In this document: piece by piece, positions 39,085 to 47,704 of the stretch | Layout: each line of letters begins with the position of its first letter | Position numbering within the stretch: the stretch's first letter is position 1 | Assembly: GCF_030372765.1 (NCBI RefSeq) | Contig: NZ_JAUCMW010000008.1 | Location: forward strand, 111,747 to 175,746 | Source: Labilibaculum sp. K2S | GTDB taxonomy: Bacteria; Bacteroidota; Bacteroidia; Bacteroidales; Marinifilaceae | Direction: 5' to 3' | Length of the DNA stretch: 64,000 nucleotides | The notes under the pieces: generated by a model | What the model was told of the DNA's origin: nothing | What the model saw: only the letters and a program-made list of their open reading frames with translations | Databases searched by the model: none | Position numbers and translations under genes: made by a program

Positions 39085-39720
39085 TTAGTGATCTAACTTG
39101 TGAGATTGTTTTCGAATCAGTACGATGTTTCTGCTGTAAACCAACATCCCAAAACCTTGACCAAGAAAAAGAACAGGATCTTTCCGATAGAGAGCATAAG
39201 ACAAGATCATGATGGATCCGATGATACTGATGACCCAAAACCCCATAGGAAGTACCGATTCTCCTTTACGTTCAGAGTAGATCCATTGGTAAACAAAACG
39301 GAAAGTAAAGGTAATTTGTCCTGCTACACCCCAAATTAAAAGAAGAGTTGGAATGTCTTCGTTTTTAAATAACTGCTGATAGTGAAATCCCCAGTTTTTT
39401 AGCATGAAGGATAAAACAACAACAGGAGTTATTATGGCAATTAGCCGCGTTAACATGGGTAATGTTTTCCAATTATTCTGAATGTGCAGATTTCGGATGT
39501 AAATGGAATAAGCAATCACTTGTCCCATAATAATGGCAAAATCATCGCGTAGTAAGCCGTAAATAAACAGCATCCACGAAGCTAAAATACTGATTTGCCA
39601 AAATAATACCGGAGACAAGGTTTTTCCGGCTTTTTCAGATTTTATCCACTGCACAATTAACCGCGCTGAAAACAGAGCTTGTGCAAAAAAACCAATGGCG
39701 TAAATATACTTGCTGTCCAT
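39085..39720 (-). CDS. Tandem LAB_N domain membrane protein
   Basis: Membrane protein of 211 residues with six or so helices and two copies of the lipid-A-disaccharide synthase N-terminal (LAB_N) domain. Copy 1 has FSARLIVQWIKSEKAGK and LLRDDFAIIMGQ; copy 2 has FTFRFVYQWIYSERKGE and LYRKDPVLFLGQ. The aligned RxxxQWxxSExxG signature is repeated at matching spacing. It is translationally coupled to the GT2 gene (TAATG overlap). A role in handling lipid-linked sugar between GT2 and GT39 is inferred. Confidence 0.88.
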   Translation of the reverse strand: MDSKYIYAIGFFAQALFSARLIVQWIKSEKAGKTLSPVLFWQISILASWMLFIYGLLRDDFAIIMGQVIAYSIYIRNLHIQNNWKTLPMLTRLIAIITPVVVLSFMLKNWGFHYQQLFKNEDIPTLLLIWGVAGQITFTFRFVYQWIYSERKGESVLPMGFWVISIIGSIMILSYALYRKDPVLFLGQGFGMLVYSRNIVLIRKQSHKLDH

Positions 39721-40448
39721 TAGCTACGAGAAATAATTTCGTAATTAATGTAACGTTTTTTCATCCAGCGATAAGCAAAACAATCTTTAAAAGGGCCAAC
39801 CAAACGGTTGAAGAGATGGTATTTGGCTTCGCCCGCAATTCGTGGAAAATGACGCACCGGAATTTGTTTTATTTCACCTTCCTGAAGCATGATTAAGGCT
39901 GGAATAAAACGGTGCATTCCTGTAAAGAAAGGCATCTTTTTGGCGTAATCGGTTTTCATTATTTTCAACGGGCAACCAGTATCTTCAGCTGTATCCTTTG
40001 TCATATAACGGCGAAATCCATTTGCAATTTTTGAGCTGATGTTTTTCACAAAGCTGTCTTTACGGTTTTGACGAACACCTGTCACCAGCGCAAATTCATT
40101 TCGATGTTCCATCAATAAATCAAAATCGAAAGGTGTTGTTTGAAGATCAGAGTCTATATATCCAACAAAAGGTGTCGTTGTGTTATCAAAACCAGCCTTA
40201 ATAGCTGCGCTTAATCCAAGATTTTTATTTAGTTCCAAATAAGAAAAACGATCAGAATTCCTGCAAATATCTTCAATCATTTTTTGACTTCCATCAGATG
40301 AACCATCGTTCACAAAAAGTACTTTTGAGGCATATTTTGAGCTTGCAAAGTAGGCTGTAAATTCCTCTTTTACACGTTGCATATTATCTTCCTCGTTAAA
40401 AACGGGAACAATGATCGTTAATTCGAATTCTTTTTCTTGCTGGCTCAT
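39720..40448 (-). CDS. Glycosyltransferase family 2 (polyprenyl-phosphate sugar transferase-like)
   Basis: GT-A enzyme that likely loads a sugar onto undecaprenyl phosphate at the inner leaflet. I start at ATG 40448 (MSQQEKEFELTIIVPVFNEEDN). Seen motifs: VLFVNDGSSDGSQKMIE, LGLSAAIKAGFDNTTTPFVGYIDSDLQTTP with the DxD-type DSD, and GCPLKIMKTDYAKK. There are no C-terminal membrane helices of the DPMS long form. It is first in an operon with the LAB_N and GT39 genes. Confidence 0.9.
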   Translation of the reverse strand: MSQQEKEFELTIIVPVFNEEDNMQRVKEEFTAYFASSKYASKVLFVNDGSSDGSQKMIEDICRNSDRFSYLELNKNLGLSAAIKAGFDNTTTPFVGYIDSDLQTTPFDFDLLMEHRNEFALVTGVRQNRKDSFVKNISSKIANGFRRYMTKDTAEDTGCPLKIMKTDYAKKMPFFTGMHRFIPALIMLQEGEIKQIPVRHFPRIAGEAKYHLFNRLVGPFKDCFAYRWMKKRYINYEIISRS

Positions 40449-40540
40449 TAAGTTTGGTTTAACGAATTGGTAGTGGTTATAAGCATTGCCAAACAAATCA
40501 CAATGCAAATAATACACATTTTTCTAAATGTAAATTTTTT

Positions 40541-40548
40541 CAAAGATA
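40541..40548 (-). promoter_or_regulatory. Bacteroidota -7 element for the GT2-LAB_N-GT39 operon
   Basis: The minus strand reads TATCTTTG, about 93 bases before the GT2 start at 40448. Confidence 0.45.
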
Positions 40549-40678
40549 TGAATTGAATGTGTACTTTTTGTTTGAAATAAGTAAAAATATAACGGGACGA
40601 GATGGTTTCTTTACTTGTAAAAGTGAAATTTTTGCCGAGACTTAAAAAGAGGAAACGGGACATTCTTAAATTTAGGAG

Positions 40679-40711
40679 CTAATAATACAACCACAGAGGT
40701 TGTATTATTAG
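40679..40711 (-). repeat. Perfect 14-bp inverted repeat
   Basis: CTAATAATACAACC (40679-40692) is fully complementary to 40698-40711 around a 5-base loop. It follows the LtaS-like gene by about 85 bases. Neither strand has a T run afterwards, so it is either an unusual terminator or a binding site. Confidence 0.7.
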
Positions 40712-40795
40712 GGAATCCCTTCATTTTTATTTAGCCTTCTTAAGGTGTTTCAAAATTAGTTTTGAAGAACAGCGCCAATTTTGGGTATAAGGTTT

Positions 40796-42706
40796 TTAGT
40801 CTTTAAAAGAATATTTTTTATTGTGAAAAAGATAACTAGCTGTTTGATAGTAAGTAATAGCATCTTTTAATTCGGTCGGATTTATTTGTTCCGCATCTTG
40901 TTCTTCTCCGGATATTTTAAAGGATTCGGTTCGTTTTACGGGTAATTGAACGATCAGCTGACCGTTCTGTAACAATCCAATTTTCTGATAAGTGCCAATT
41001 AATGCACGGTTTGGTTTCTCCAACAGAATATCTTTGCCAAAAAATTTGGATGTGTAATCCATATTTAAAAGTCCCAGAATAGTCGGTGCAAAATCAATTT
41101 GAGAGGACAGTGTATTGTTTTCGGATGGCTGAATAATATCCGGAGCATAAATAATAAGCGGAATGTGGTATTTATTTACCGGAAGAGATGTTTTTCCTGC
41201 ACTTGAAGCACAATGATCTGCAACAATCACAAAAATGGTATTCTTGAACCATTCGTGATCTTTTGCTTCACGAAGAAATTTAGCAATGGCATAGTCAGTA
41301 TACTTAACAGCACCGTTTCTTCCCGTATGCGATGGAATATCAATTTTTGAATCAGGATAAGTATAAGGGCGATGATTGGATGTTGTCATGATAAAATTAT
41401 GAAAAGGTTTTCCCTCTTTATAACTGCTGTCGGCCACCTGACATGCTTTCGCAAACAGGTCTTCGTCGCAAACACCCCAGGCATTTTCAAATGTAATTTC
41501 ACTGTCCAGAAAATCTTTTCGATCAACAACATTATATCCGTTGTTTCCAAAAAAGTAGTTCATATTATCAAAATAACCGTTTCCGGCATAAATAAAGCTT
41601 GAATTATAACCTTTTGAGGTCAATATATTTCCAAGGGTAAACATGCCTTCGTTTTTTGGTCGTTTAACGATCGAAAATCCAGGAGTTGGTGGTAAGGAGA
41701 GAGTTAGTGCTTCCATTCCACGAACTGTACGTGTACCTGTAGCATAGAAATTGGTGAAAAAAAGCGATTGCTGAACAATCGTATCCATGTTGGGAGTAAT
41801 ATTGTCTTTCCCGCCAAAACGAGTAAAAAATGACCCGCTCAGACTCTCAACAGTGATCAGCATTACATTGTATTTTTTATCGTCGCCCGGATAAGTAATT
41901 TTTCGGCTGACATCGAAAACATCGTCACTTATAAATTCACTGTTTGATGTTTTTATCAACTTTCGAAGGTTTGTAAATGCCTCTTTATCATCGATTGATT
42001 GATAAAAGGAATTGTAGTTCAGCTCGTTGTTTCGAAAGGCCGAGAAAATCTGATATATTCCATTGTGAGCCAACTCATTGGAATAAGTGTTTTCGGTAAT
42101 TTCTGCTGAGCTTTTATTGATTGTGTAAAATGCTGCAAGAGGGAACATCCACAAAACAACACATGTGATAAGACGCTTAACGAATCGGGATTCTGAATTG
42201 ATACTATGGTCGAAATTCTTTTTAACCAAGGCAAAAATTCCTCCTGAAACCAATAACATACCCAATATGATAGCAGGCATTGGGTAGGACTCCCGAATAT
42301 TGGAAATAACTTCGTGAGTGTAAACCAGATAGTCAACAGCAATAAAGTTGTATCGCACACTAAATTCTTCCCAAAAAAACCATTCGCCAATTCCCGAAAA
42401 AACTAGAATTCCGATCGTTACAATAAAAAACACATAAGAAATCCAGCGATGGATTTTTGAGTTGAATATTTTATCAGGAATAAACAGCAGATAGATTGTA
42501 AAAGGAATGATAAAGTAGGAAATGGTTACCAGATCGTAAAACAAGCCTATGCTGTAAATCTGAATAAACCGAATAAAGTTTAGATCTACATTTTGGAAAT
42601 CAGTAATTAATAGAATGGTGCGGATCAGAAAAGAAATGGCAAGGAAAATGAAACCAAACAGTACAAGACCACCAAATCGACTACGCAGGATATTTTTGAA
42701 CGTCAT
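40796..42706 (-). CDS. LtaS-like phosphoglycerol/phosphoethanolamine transferase (sulfatase fold)
   Basis: Inner-membrane enzyme of 636 residues: five N-terminal helices (residues about 12-190) and a periplasmic alkaline-phosphatase-fold domain. Metal ligands and nucleophile candidates are Glu287 in ITVESLSG, Thr325 or Thr327 in ATGTRTVRGMEAL, and VIVADHCAS near residue 490. In Firmicutes such enzymes polymerise lipoteichoic acid; in Gram-negatives relatives decorate envelope glycans or lipid A with phosphoglycerol or phosphoethanolamine. It is 54 bases downstream of a two-component system, which may control it. Confidence 0.87.
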   Translation of the reverse strand: MTFKNILRSRFGGLVLFGFIFLAISFLIRTILLITDFQNVDLNFIRFIQIYSIGLFYDLVTISYFIIPFTIYLLFIPDKIFNSKIHRWISYVFFIVTIGILVFSGIGEWFFWEEFSVRYNFIAVDYLVYTHEVISNIRESYPMPAIILGMLLVSGGIFALVKKNFDHSINSESRFVKRLITCVVLWMFPLAAFYTINKSSAEITENTYSNELAHNGIYQIFSAFRNNELNYNSFYQSIDDKEAFTNLRKLIKTSNSEFISDDVFDVSRKITYPGDDKKYNVMLITVESLSGSFFTRFGGKDNITPNMDTIVQQSLFFTNFYATGTRTVRGMEALTLSLPPTPGFSIVKRPKNEGMFTLGNILTSKGYNSSFIYAGNGYFDNMNYFFGNNGYNVVDRKDFLDSEITFENAWGVCDEDLFAKACQVADSSYKEGKPFHNFIMTTSNHRPYTYPDSKIDIPSHTGRNGAVKYTDYAIAKFLREAKDHEWFKNTIFVIVADHCASSAGKTSLPVNKYHIPLIIYAPDIIQPSENNTLSSQIDFAPTILGLLNMDYTSKFFGKDILLEKPNRALIGTYQKIGLLQNGQLIVQLPVKRTESFKISGEEQDAEQINPTELKDAITYYQTASYLFHNKKYSFKD

Positions 42707-42760
42707 ATTTATTAAATTATAATACTTTGGTCAAAAAAACAACCTGATTCTAACAAAAAG

Positions 42761-44017
42761 CTAACAATCCTGTAATTTGAATGTAAATAAGTGTTTAAAA
42801 TCCTTAAAAGAATAGTTGATATCAATTTTATAATGGTCTGCTATTTTTCTTACAATAGCCAAACCAATTCCTGTTGATCCAACATTTTGGCTTTCTGTGT
42901 AAAACCGATTAAAGATCATCTCGGGTTGGTTAATGGCTTGTTCACCTGAATTGGTGATTGTAAAATAATCTTTTGCTAGATAAATCGATATTTCTTCACC
43001 ATTCTTACTGTGTTTTATGGCATTTACAAAAACATTTTGAATCAATAGGTTGGCTAATCTTTTATCCATTAGCAATTGGCAGTTATCTGCAGCAGAAATA
43101 GTTACAAGTAGGTTTCTATCTTGTATTACATCCTGAAATGACTTCATCCAATATTTGAAAATTTTATTCAAGGAGACATGATCTCTCTCATTGAATTGTC
43201 CGTGGTCAATTTTTGCAAGCAAGAGCAGTGCTTTGGTAATGCCTGAAAGTTTATCTGTAGAAAGGTATATTTCCCGTATTGTTTTTATTGTTTTCTCATT
43301 TAAACCTGAGTCTGAAAATAAGTTTTCACATTTATTTCGGATAACAGCAAGAGGAGTTTGAAGTTCGTGGGCAGCATTGGCGGAGAATTCCTTTGTTGCC
43401 GAGTAATCCTTTTCCAAACGATTTGACATCATGGAAAGCACCTGGTTTAAATCATCAAACTCATCAATTCCGGTAGCTGTCAATTCCAATTTTGATGGAG
43501 GAGTAAAAGAATAAGATTTTATTTCCTCAATATTGTCATTAAAAGTTTTCCATAGGGAGGTATTTAACCGACGTGTAAATAGCAGTAAGCCGACGAAAAT
43601 TAATAATAATACACTGGATATTAGGGTGGTGAAAATTGTGAAAATATCATCGAATTCCATCAGCATTTGCCGTGTTGTAATTCGATAATATTTTTCATTA
43701 ATTGATTGAGAGCTTGTGAATTCTCTATAGGGAGTTAGTTCATTCTGGTACAAGTCCAAAATCAATGTGTCTTTCTCGATATTCGTTCTAATTTCTGAGG
43801 AAGAAATGGGAGTAACTATATCCGTAGGATAAATGCTTTGAAATTCTCCTTTTTCCTTAAGTACCTCAAAAATTTCTTTAGCTTCAAGACGTAATTGCTG
43901 GTCAATTTCTTCTTTTAAAAAGTAATTGCTCATTGCAATAATTATAACATCAGCTATTAGAAATACCAGAATGCCATATTTGAAATAGGATCTGTTGATC
44001 TTAGTTAAGAGTTTCAT
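42761..44017 (-). CDS. Sensor histidine kinase, partner of the OmpR-type regulator
   Basis: Two-helix membrane kinase of 418 residues (helices at about 14-34 and 127-147) with a periplasmic sensor of some 90 residues. His217 lies in NAAHELQTPLAVIRNK; the ATPase domain shows QNVFVNAIKHSKNGE and GSTGIGLAIVRKIADHY. The N box is slightly atypical. It begins 3 bases after the response regulator stop, a coupled pair. A role in sensing envelope state is suggested by the LtaS-like gene downstream. Confidence 0.92.
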   Translation of the reverse strand: MKLLTKINRSYFKYGILVFLIADVIIIAMSNYFLKEEIDQQLRLEAKEIFEVLKEKGEFQSIYPTDIVTPISSSEIRTNIEKDTLILDLYQNELTPYREFTSSQSINEKYYRITTRQMLMEFDDIFTIFTTLISSVLLLIFVGLLLFTRRLNTSLWKTFNDNIEEIKSYSFTPPSKLELTATGIDEFDDLNQVLSMMSNRLEKDYSATKEFSANAAHELQTPLAVIRNKCENLFSDSGLNEKTIKTIREIYLSTDKLSGITKALLLLAKIDHGQFNERDHVSLNKIFKYWMKSFQDVIQDRNLLVTISAADNCQLLMDKRLANLLIQNVFVNAIKHSKNGEEISIYLAKDYFTITNSGEQAINQPEMIFNRFYTESQNVGSTGIGLAIVRKIADHYKIDINYSFKDFKHLFTFKLQDC

Positions 44018-44020
44018 TTT

Positions 44021-44704
44021 TTAATGATTATCTAATTTATAGCCAAACCCATGAACAGTTTTGATGTAATTTTCTCCGGTATGATTTTTGATTTTTTTCC
44101 GGAGTCGGTTAATATGCGTGTAAATAAAATCGGAGTTATCCATAAAAATTGGGTTTTCGCCCCACACATGTTCAAATAAACTCTCTTTAGTAAGAACTCT
44201 ATTTTTATTTTCGATAAAATACAGTAGTAAATCAAATTCTTTTCGGCTAAAATCTACTTGTTCGCTCTTAATTTTTACATGATGGGAACGAGTATCAATT
44301 TCCAATTCGCCAAAGCTTAACACCTGATTTTCTGCTTGAAAGTTTCTCCGCACAAGAGCATTGATTCGTGCATTGAGTTCTGAAAGATGAAATGGTTTTA
44401 CTAAATAATCATCAGCACCTAAGTTTAGACCATCAACCCGGTCTTCCAGCTTATCGCGGGCTGAAATGATGATCACGCCCGTATCGGACCAAATTGATTT
44501 AATAAAAGAGATGCAATCCAATCCATCACCATCAGGAAGTCCCAAATCAAGAAGTACAATGTGGAAAAACTTTTTATCGAAAAGAGATTTACCTTCCTTA
44601 ATCAGCTCCGCACAAGTACATTGCAATCCACAACTTGTAAGATAATCAGCTAAGATTTTTTGCAGCGAAAGGTCATCTTCAATAATTAGAATTTCTTTTT
44701 TCAT
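44021..44704 (-). CDS. OmpR-family response regulator
   Basis: Two-domain transcription factor of 227 residues. The receiver has acidic residues IIEDD, phospho-acceptor Asp53 in VLLDLGLPDGDG and the Lys in YLVKPFHLSEL. The winged-helix output domain shows VDFSRKEFDLLLYFIENK, VLTKESLFEHVWG and YIKTVHGFGYKL. It is first in the operon with its kinase; a TAAGTTTG element lies 35 bases upstream. Confidence 0.95.
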   Translation of the reverse strand: MKKEILIIEDDLSLQKILADYLTSCGLQCTCAELIKEGKSLFDKKFFHIVLLDLGLPDGDGLDCISFIKSIWSDTGVIIISARDKLEDRVDGLNLGADDYLVKPFHLSELNARINALVRRNFQAENQVLSFGELEIDTRSHHVKIKSEQVDFSRKEFDLLLYFIENKNRVLTKESLFEHVWGENPIFMDNSDFIYTHINRLRKKIKNHTGENYIKTVHGFGYKLDNH

Positions 44705-44738
44705 GATGATGAGAGATAAGAAGTAAGCTTAGTTCTTA

Positions 44739-44746
44739 CAAACTTA
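44739..44746 (-). promoter_or_regulatory. Bacteroidota -7 element for the two-component operon
   Basis: The minus strand reads TAAGTTTG, 35 bases before the response regulator start. Confidence 0.45.
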
Positions 44747-44888
44747 AAAAAAGGGAAGAAGATTTCTTAGTAGAAAAAGATTTTTTGCTTTTTTTGAATC
44801 AATCAAATGGCAAGATTTGGAAATTATTGGTAAATCTTTGCCTTTTATGTAAATTCGAACTCATAAATCAGTTACTAAAAAGCAAGAA

Positions 44889-46259
44889 ATGAAGAGTCTT
44901 CGTAATTATTTCGATATCGTAATGAATTTTTTGAGCCGTGGAGTATGGAACATGCGCTTAAAGGATTTGTCCGGACATCGTTATTTTTTAATTCGACAAT
45001 TACGAATTTACCTTTTGGCCATTAAAGGCTTTTATGAGGATAAATGTCAACTGCGGGCATCTGCCTTAACTTTTTATTCCATTTTATCAGTGGTGCCTGT
45101 TTTGGCTATGGGGTTTGGAATTGCCAAAGGATTCGATTTGGATAAAAAGTTAGAGAAGGAGCTTATCACCAATCTTTCCGGTCAGGAAGAAGTTTTGAAC
45201 TGGCTGATTGAGTTTGCGAACAAAATGCTGATCAATACAAAAGGATCGTTAGTTGCGGGATTGGGATTTGTCATCTTGTTTTGGTCTGTATTAAAGGTTT
45301 TAAGCAATATCGAGGAATCATTTAACGACGTATGGCGAATAAAAAAGGGGAGAACCTGGGGGCGCAGGTTTAGTGATTACACTGCGATCATGATTTTTGC
45401 ACCCATTTTACTGATTGGTTCCAGCGGTGCAACAGTTTTTTTAAAAACCATGATTAAGCAGGTAACCCAAGGCAATACTTTAATGGAAGCAGTTGGGCCG
45501 TATCTCAGCTTTCTGATTAATTTGACTCCTTATTTTTTGGTTTGGACTTTATTTACCATGCTGTACACCTTTATGCCAAATACGCATGTGAAATTTAAGT
45601 CGGGTTTACTGGCGGGAGTTATTGCCGGTACAATTTATCAAATATTTCAGGTTTTGTACATCGAGTTTCAGGGGATGGTTACAACCTATAATGCTGTTTA
45701 CGGTAGTTTTGCTGCCTTACCACTATTTTTGATGTGGTTGCAGATGAGTTGGTTGGTGGTTTTATTGGGAGCAGAGATTTCGTTTGCAGAGCAGAATGTT
45801 GAAAATTACGAGTACGAAACAGAAACTTCCGAAATAGCATACGACTACAAACGCTTGCTAAGTATATATGTTCTGCATTTAATTATCCATAATTTTAAAA
45901 AGGATCAAATCCCAATGCTTTCTCAGGATATTTCTCATCGATTACAGATGCCTATCCGTTTGGTACGGGAAATTCTTTTCGATTTGATAAATGCCGGATT
46001 GGTGGCAGAATTAGTAACGGATACAGATAAACAAATAGCATACCATCCGGCTTTTGATATTAATACCATGTCGGTAAACAAGGTGATTGATATTTTAGAG
46101 AATACAGGATCCGATAAGATTCCCGTTTTGGAGACCAGGACATACATAGAACTAAAATCTATTTTGCAGGACTACCGAAATTCCGTTTCATTGAATCAGA
46201 AAGAGTCATTTTTGAAGGATATTGATTTGGATCAGGAGTTTACCACGAAGAAAAGCTAG
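44889..46259 (+). CDS. YihY/BrkB family membrane protein
   Basis: Integral membrane protein of 456 residues. The core (residues about 35-300) has six helices with the family features RASALTFYSILSVVPVLAMG, the FNDVWRIKKGR stretch and FAALPLFLMWLQMSWLVVLLGAEIS. The C-terminal 150 residues are cytoplasmic and resemble a winged helix (IPMLSQDISHRLQMPIRLVR). Early annotation as RNase BN was wrong for this family; the true role is unclear, possibly lipid transport. Divergent from the two-component operon. Confidence 0.92.
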   Translation: MKSLRNYFDIVMNFLSRGVWNMRLKDLSGHRYFLIRQLRIYLLAIKGFYEDKCQLRASALTFYSILSVVPVLAMGFGIAKGFDLDKKLEKELITNLSGQEEVLNWLIEFANKMLINTKGSLVAGLGFVILFWSVLKVLSNIEESFNDVWRIKKGRTWGRRFSDYTAIMIFAPILLIGSSGATVFLKTMIKQVTQGNTLMEAVGPYLSFLINLTPYFLVWTLFTMLYTFMPNTHVKFKSGLLAGVIAGTIYQIFQVLYIEFQGMVTTYNAVYGSFAALPLFLMWLQMSWLVVLLGAEISFAEQNVENYEYETETSEIAYDYKRLLSIYVLHLIIHNFKKDQIPMLSQDISHRLQMPIRLVREILFDLINAGLVAELVTDTDKQIAYHPAFDINTMSVNKVIDILENTGSDKIPVLETRTYIELKSILQDYRNSVSLNQKESFLKDIDLDQEFTTKKS

Positions 46260-46440
46260 GGATATTACAAAGTACACAAAGAAAAATAGATGAAAAAGTT
46301 TCTTTTAGAATGGGAGATACCGATAGGCAGAGGGGTGTTTTAAATATTATATTTATAGACTTGCTGTATTGTTTACATCAAATATTATCTTGTGACAATT
46401 ATCTCAAATACCTAAAGGGGCTTAAATAAAAAAACAAAAT

Positions 46441-46683
46441 ATGATCTTCATTTTCGGAGCCAACGATAAAGTAATTGAAAAGCAACATTGTTATAATCAG
46501 GAGCATTGTTACCATTGCAACAATACCACAAACTGGGTATTGGAAAAGAACGCGACTTTTGCCAGTCTGTTTTTTATATCCGTATTTCCTATCAAAACCA
46601 GATACGTTTATTATTGTCCAATTTGTAAAAACGGAAATCAATTGAATGAAGATGAATACCATTGGAAAAAAAATGGCCGTTGA
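46441..46683 (+). CDS. Small zinc-ribbon protein
   Basis: An 80-residue protein with one hydrophobic stretch (ATFASLFFISVFPI) between two cysteine clusters: HCYHCNNTTNW and YYCPICKNGNQL. The layout MIFIFG...CxxC...FFxxxFPI...CPxC is that of a widespread small zinc-ribbon family of unknown function in Bacteroidota. The cysteines at both ends could bind one zinc. No operon partner is evident. Confidence 0.75.
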   Translation: MIFIFGANDKVIEKQHCYNQEHCYHCNNTTNWVLEKNATFASLFFISVFPIKTRYVYYCPICKNGNQLNEDEYHWKKNGR

Positions 46684-46743
46684 TTTTCAAGCAGGGTATT
46701 CTTACATTTAATCATCATATCGTAAACATTAAACTTAAAATTG

Positions 46744-47529
46744 ATGAAAAATATTCTCTTACTACTTTTCGCATTAAGCTTGGTATTGGCATCATGCAAT
46801 CCGGCTTCTAGAAAAGCTGAAACACCCGTTTCTGAAATACAGGGACAAGCCGGATATCCTGAATTGGTTGAGTTTGAATCTTTGGATTCATTGATGATTA
46901 GTGCTTACTTGTATCAGATTGATGAAACATCTCCGTTTATTTTACTTTGCCATCAGGCACGATTCAACAAATTTGAATATGCCGGTATTGCCGAACGATT
47001 AAACGAGATGGGTTTTAACTGTCTGGCAATTGATCAACGTTCGGGCGGACCAATTGGCAATACTCAGAACAAAACTTATTTAAGAGCTCTTGAAACGGCA
47101 AAGGGAGTCGATTATCTGGATGCTGAAGCAGACATTGTTGCTGCCATCGATTATTTGACTCAGGAATACACCTCGAAAGTAATCTTGTGGGGATCATCTT
47201 ATTCCTCAACCCTGGCATTGTATATTGCTGCCGAGCGGGAAGATGTGAGTGCAGTAATCTCTTTTAGTCCGGGTGATTATCTGGCCGAAACCAAAGGGTC
47301 ATTAGTCGATAAATTGGAAAATTTTGCAAAGCCAATGTTTCTAACCAGTTCGAACAGCGAGGCAAAAAGTGTGACCGATTTGCTCGCAAAGCATAAATTA
47401 CTTGGAAAACAGGTTCAGTTTATTCCCGAAGGAGTCGGACATCATGGTTCCCGTGCTTTATGGAAAAATCAGCAAGGCGGAGAAGAGTATTGGAAAGCTG
47501 TTACCGATTTCTTGAATCAATTGAAATAG
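46744..47529 (+). CDS. Alpha/beta hydrolase lipoprotein
   Basis: Exported hydrolase of 261 residues from ATG 46744. The lipobox LVLASC gives a lipidated cysteine near residue 18. The nucleophile elbow is VILWGSSYSSTLALY (Ser within G-S-S-Y-S) and a C-terminal His lies in GVGHHGSRAL. HQARFNKFEYAGIAERL and LAIDQRSGG match esterase or dienelactone hydrolase-like folds. Substrate unknown. A terminator follows. Confidence 0.83.
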   Translation: MKNILLLLFALSLVLASCNPASRKAETPVSEIQGQAGYPELVEFESLDSLMISAYLYQIDETSPFILLCHQARFNKFEYAGIAERLNEMGFNCLAIDQRSGGPIGNTQNKTYLRALETAKGVDYLDAEADIVAAIDYLTQEYTSKVILWGSSYSSTLALYIAAEREDVSAVISFSPGDYLAETKGSLVDKLENFAKPMFLTSSNSEAKSVTDLLAKHKLLGKQVQFIPEGVGHHGSRALWKNQQGGEEYWKAVTDFLNQLK

Positions 47530-47556
47530 AAAAATAGTTGAAGACTGATTAATTGG

Positions 47557-47585
47557 GGAGTGCATTTGCACTCCTTTTTTTTCTC
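47557..47585 (+). terminator. Terminator after the alpha/beta hydrolase gene
   Basis: GGAGTGCA (47557-47564) pairs with TGCACTCC (47567-47574), followed by eight or more T residues. Confidence 0.93.
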
Positions 47586-47704
47586 CATGTTGGATAGGGT
47601 TGGTGTGAGGTTCCAAATCAAGGATATGATGAAAACTTCCTGCGAAATTACAGACAAACTGCACGCAACTCTTTAGCTTAGTAAACATCTAATAGGCATA
47701 TTAA

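Larger units (their letters stand above)
40449..40795. other. Intergenic region between the LtaS-like and GT2 genes
   Basis: About 350 bases without a gene. It holds a promoter-like element (40541-40548), a perfect 14-bp inverted repeat (40679-40711) and a short TTCAAAA/TTTTGAA dyad near 40750. No small open reading frame looks convincing. Confidence 0.5.
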
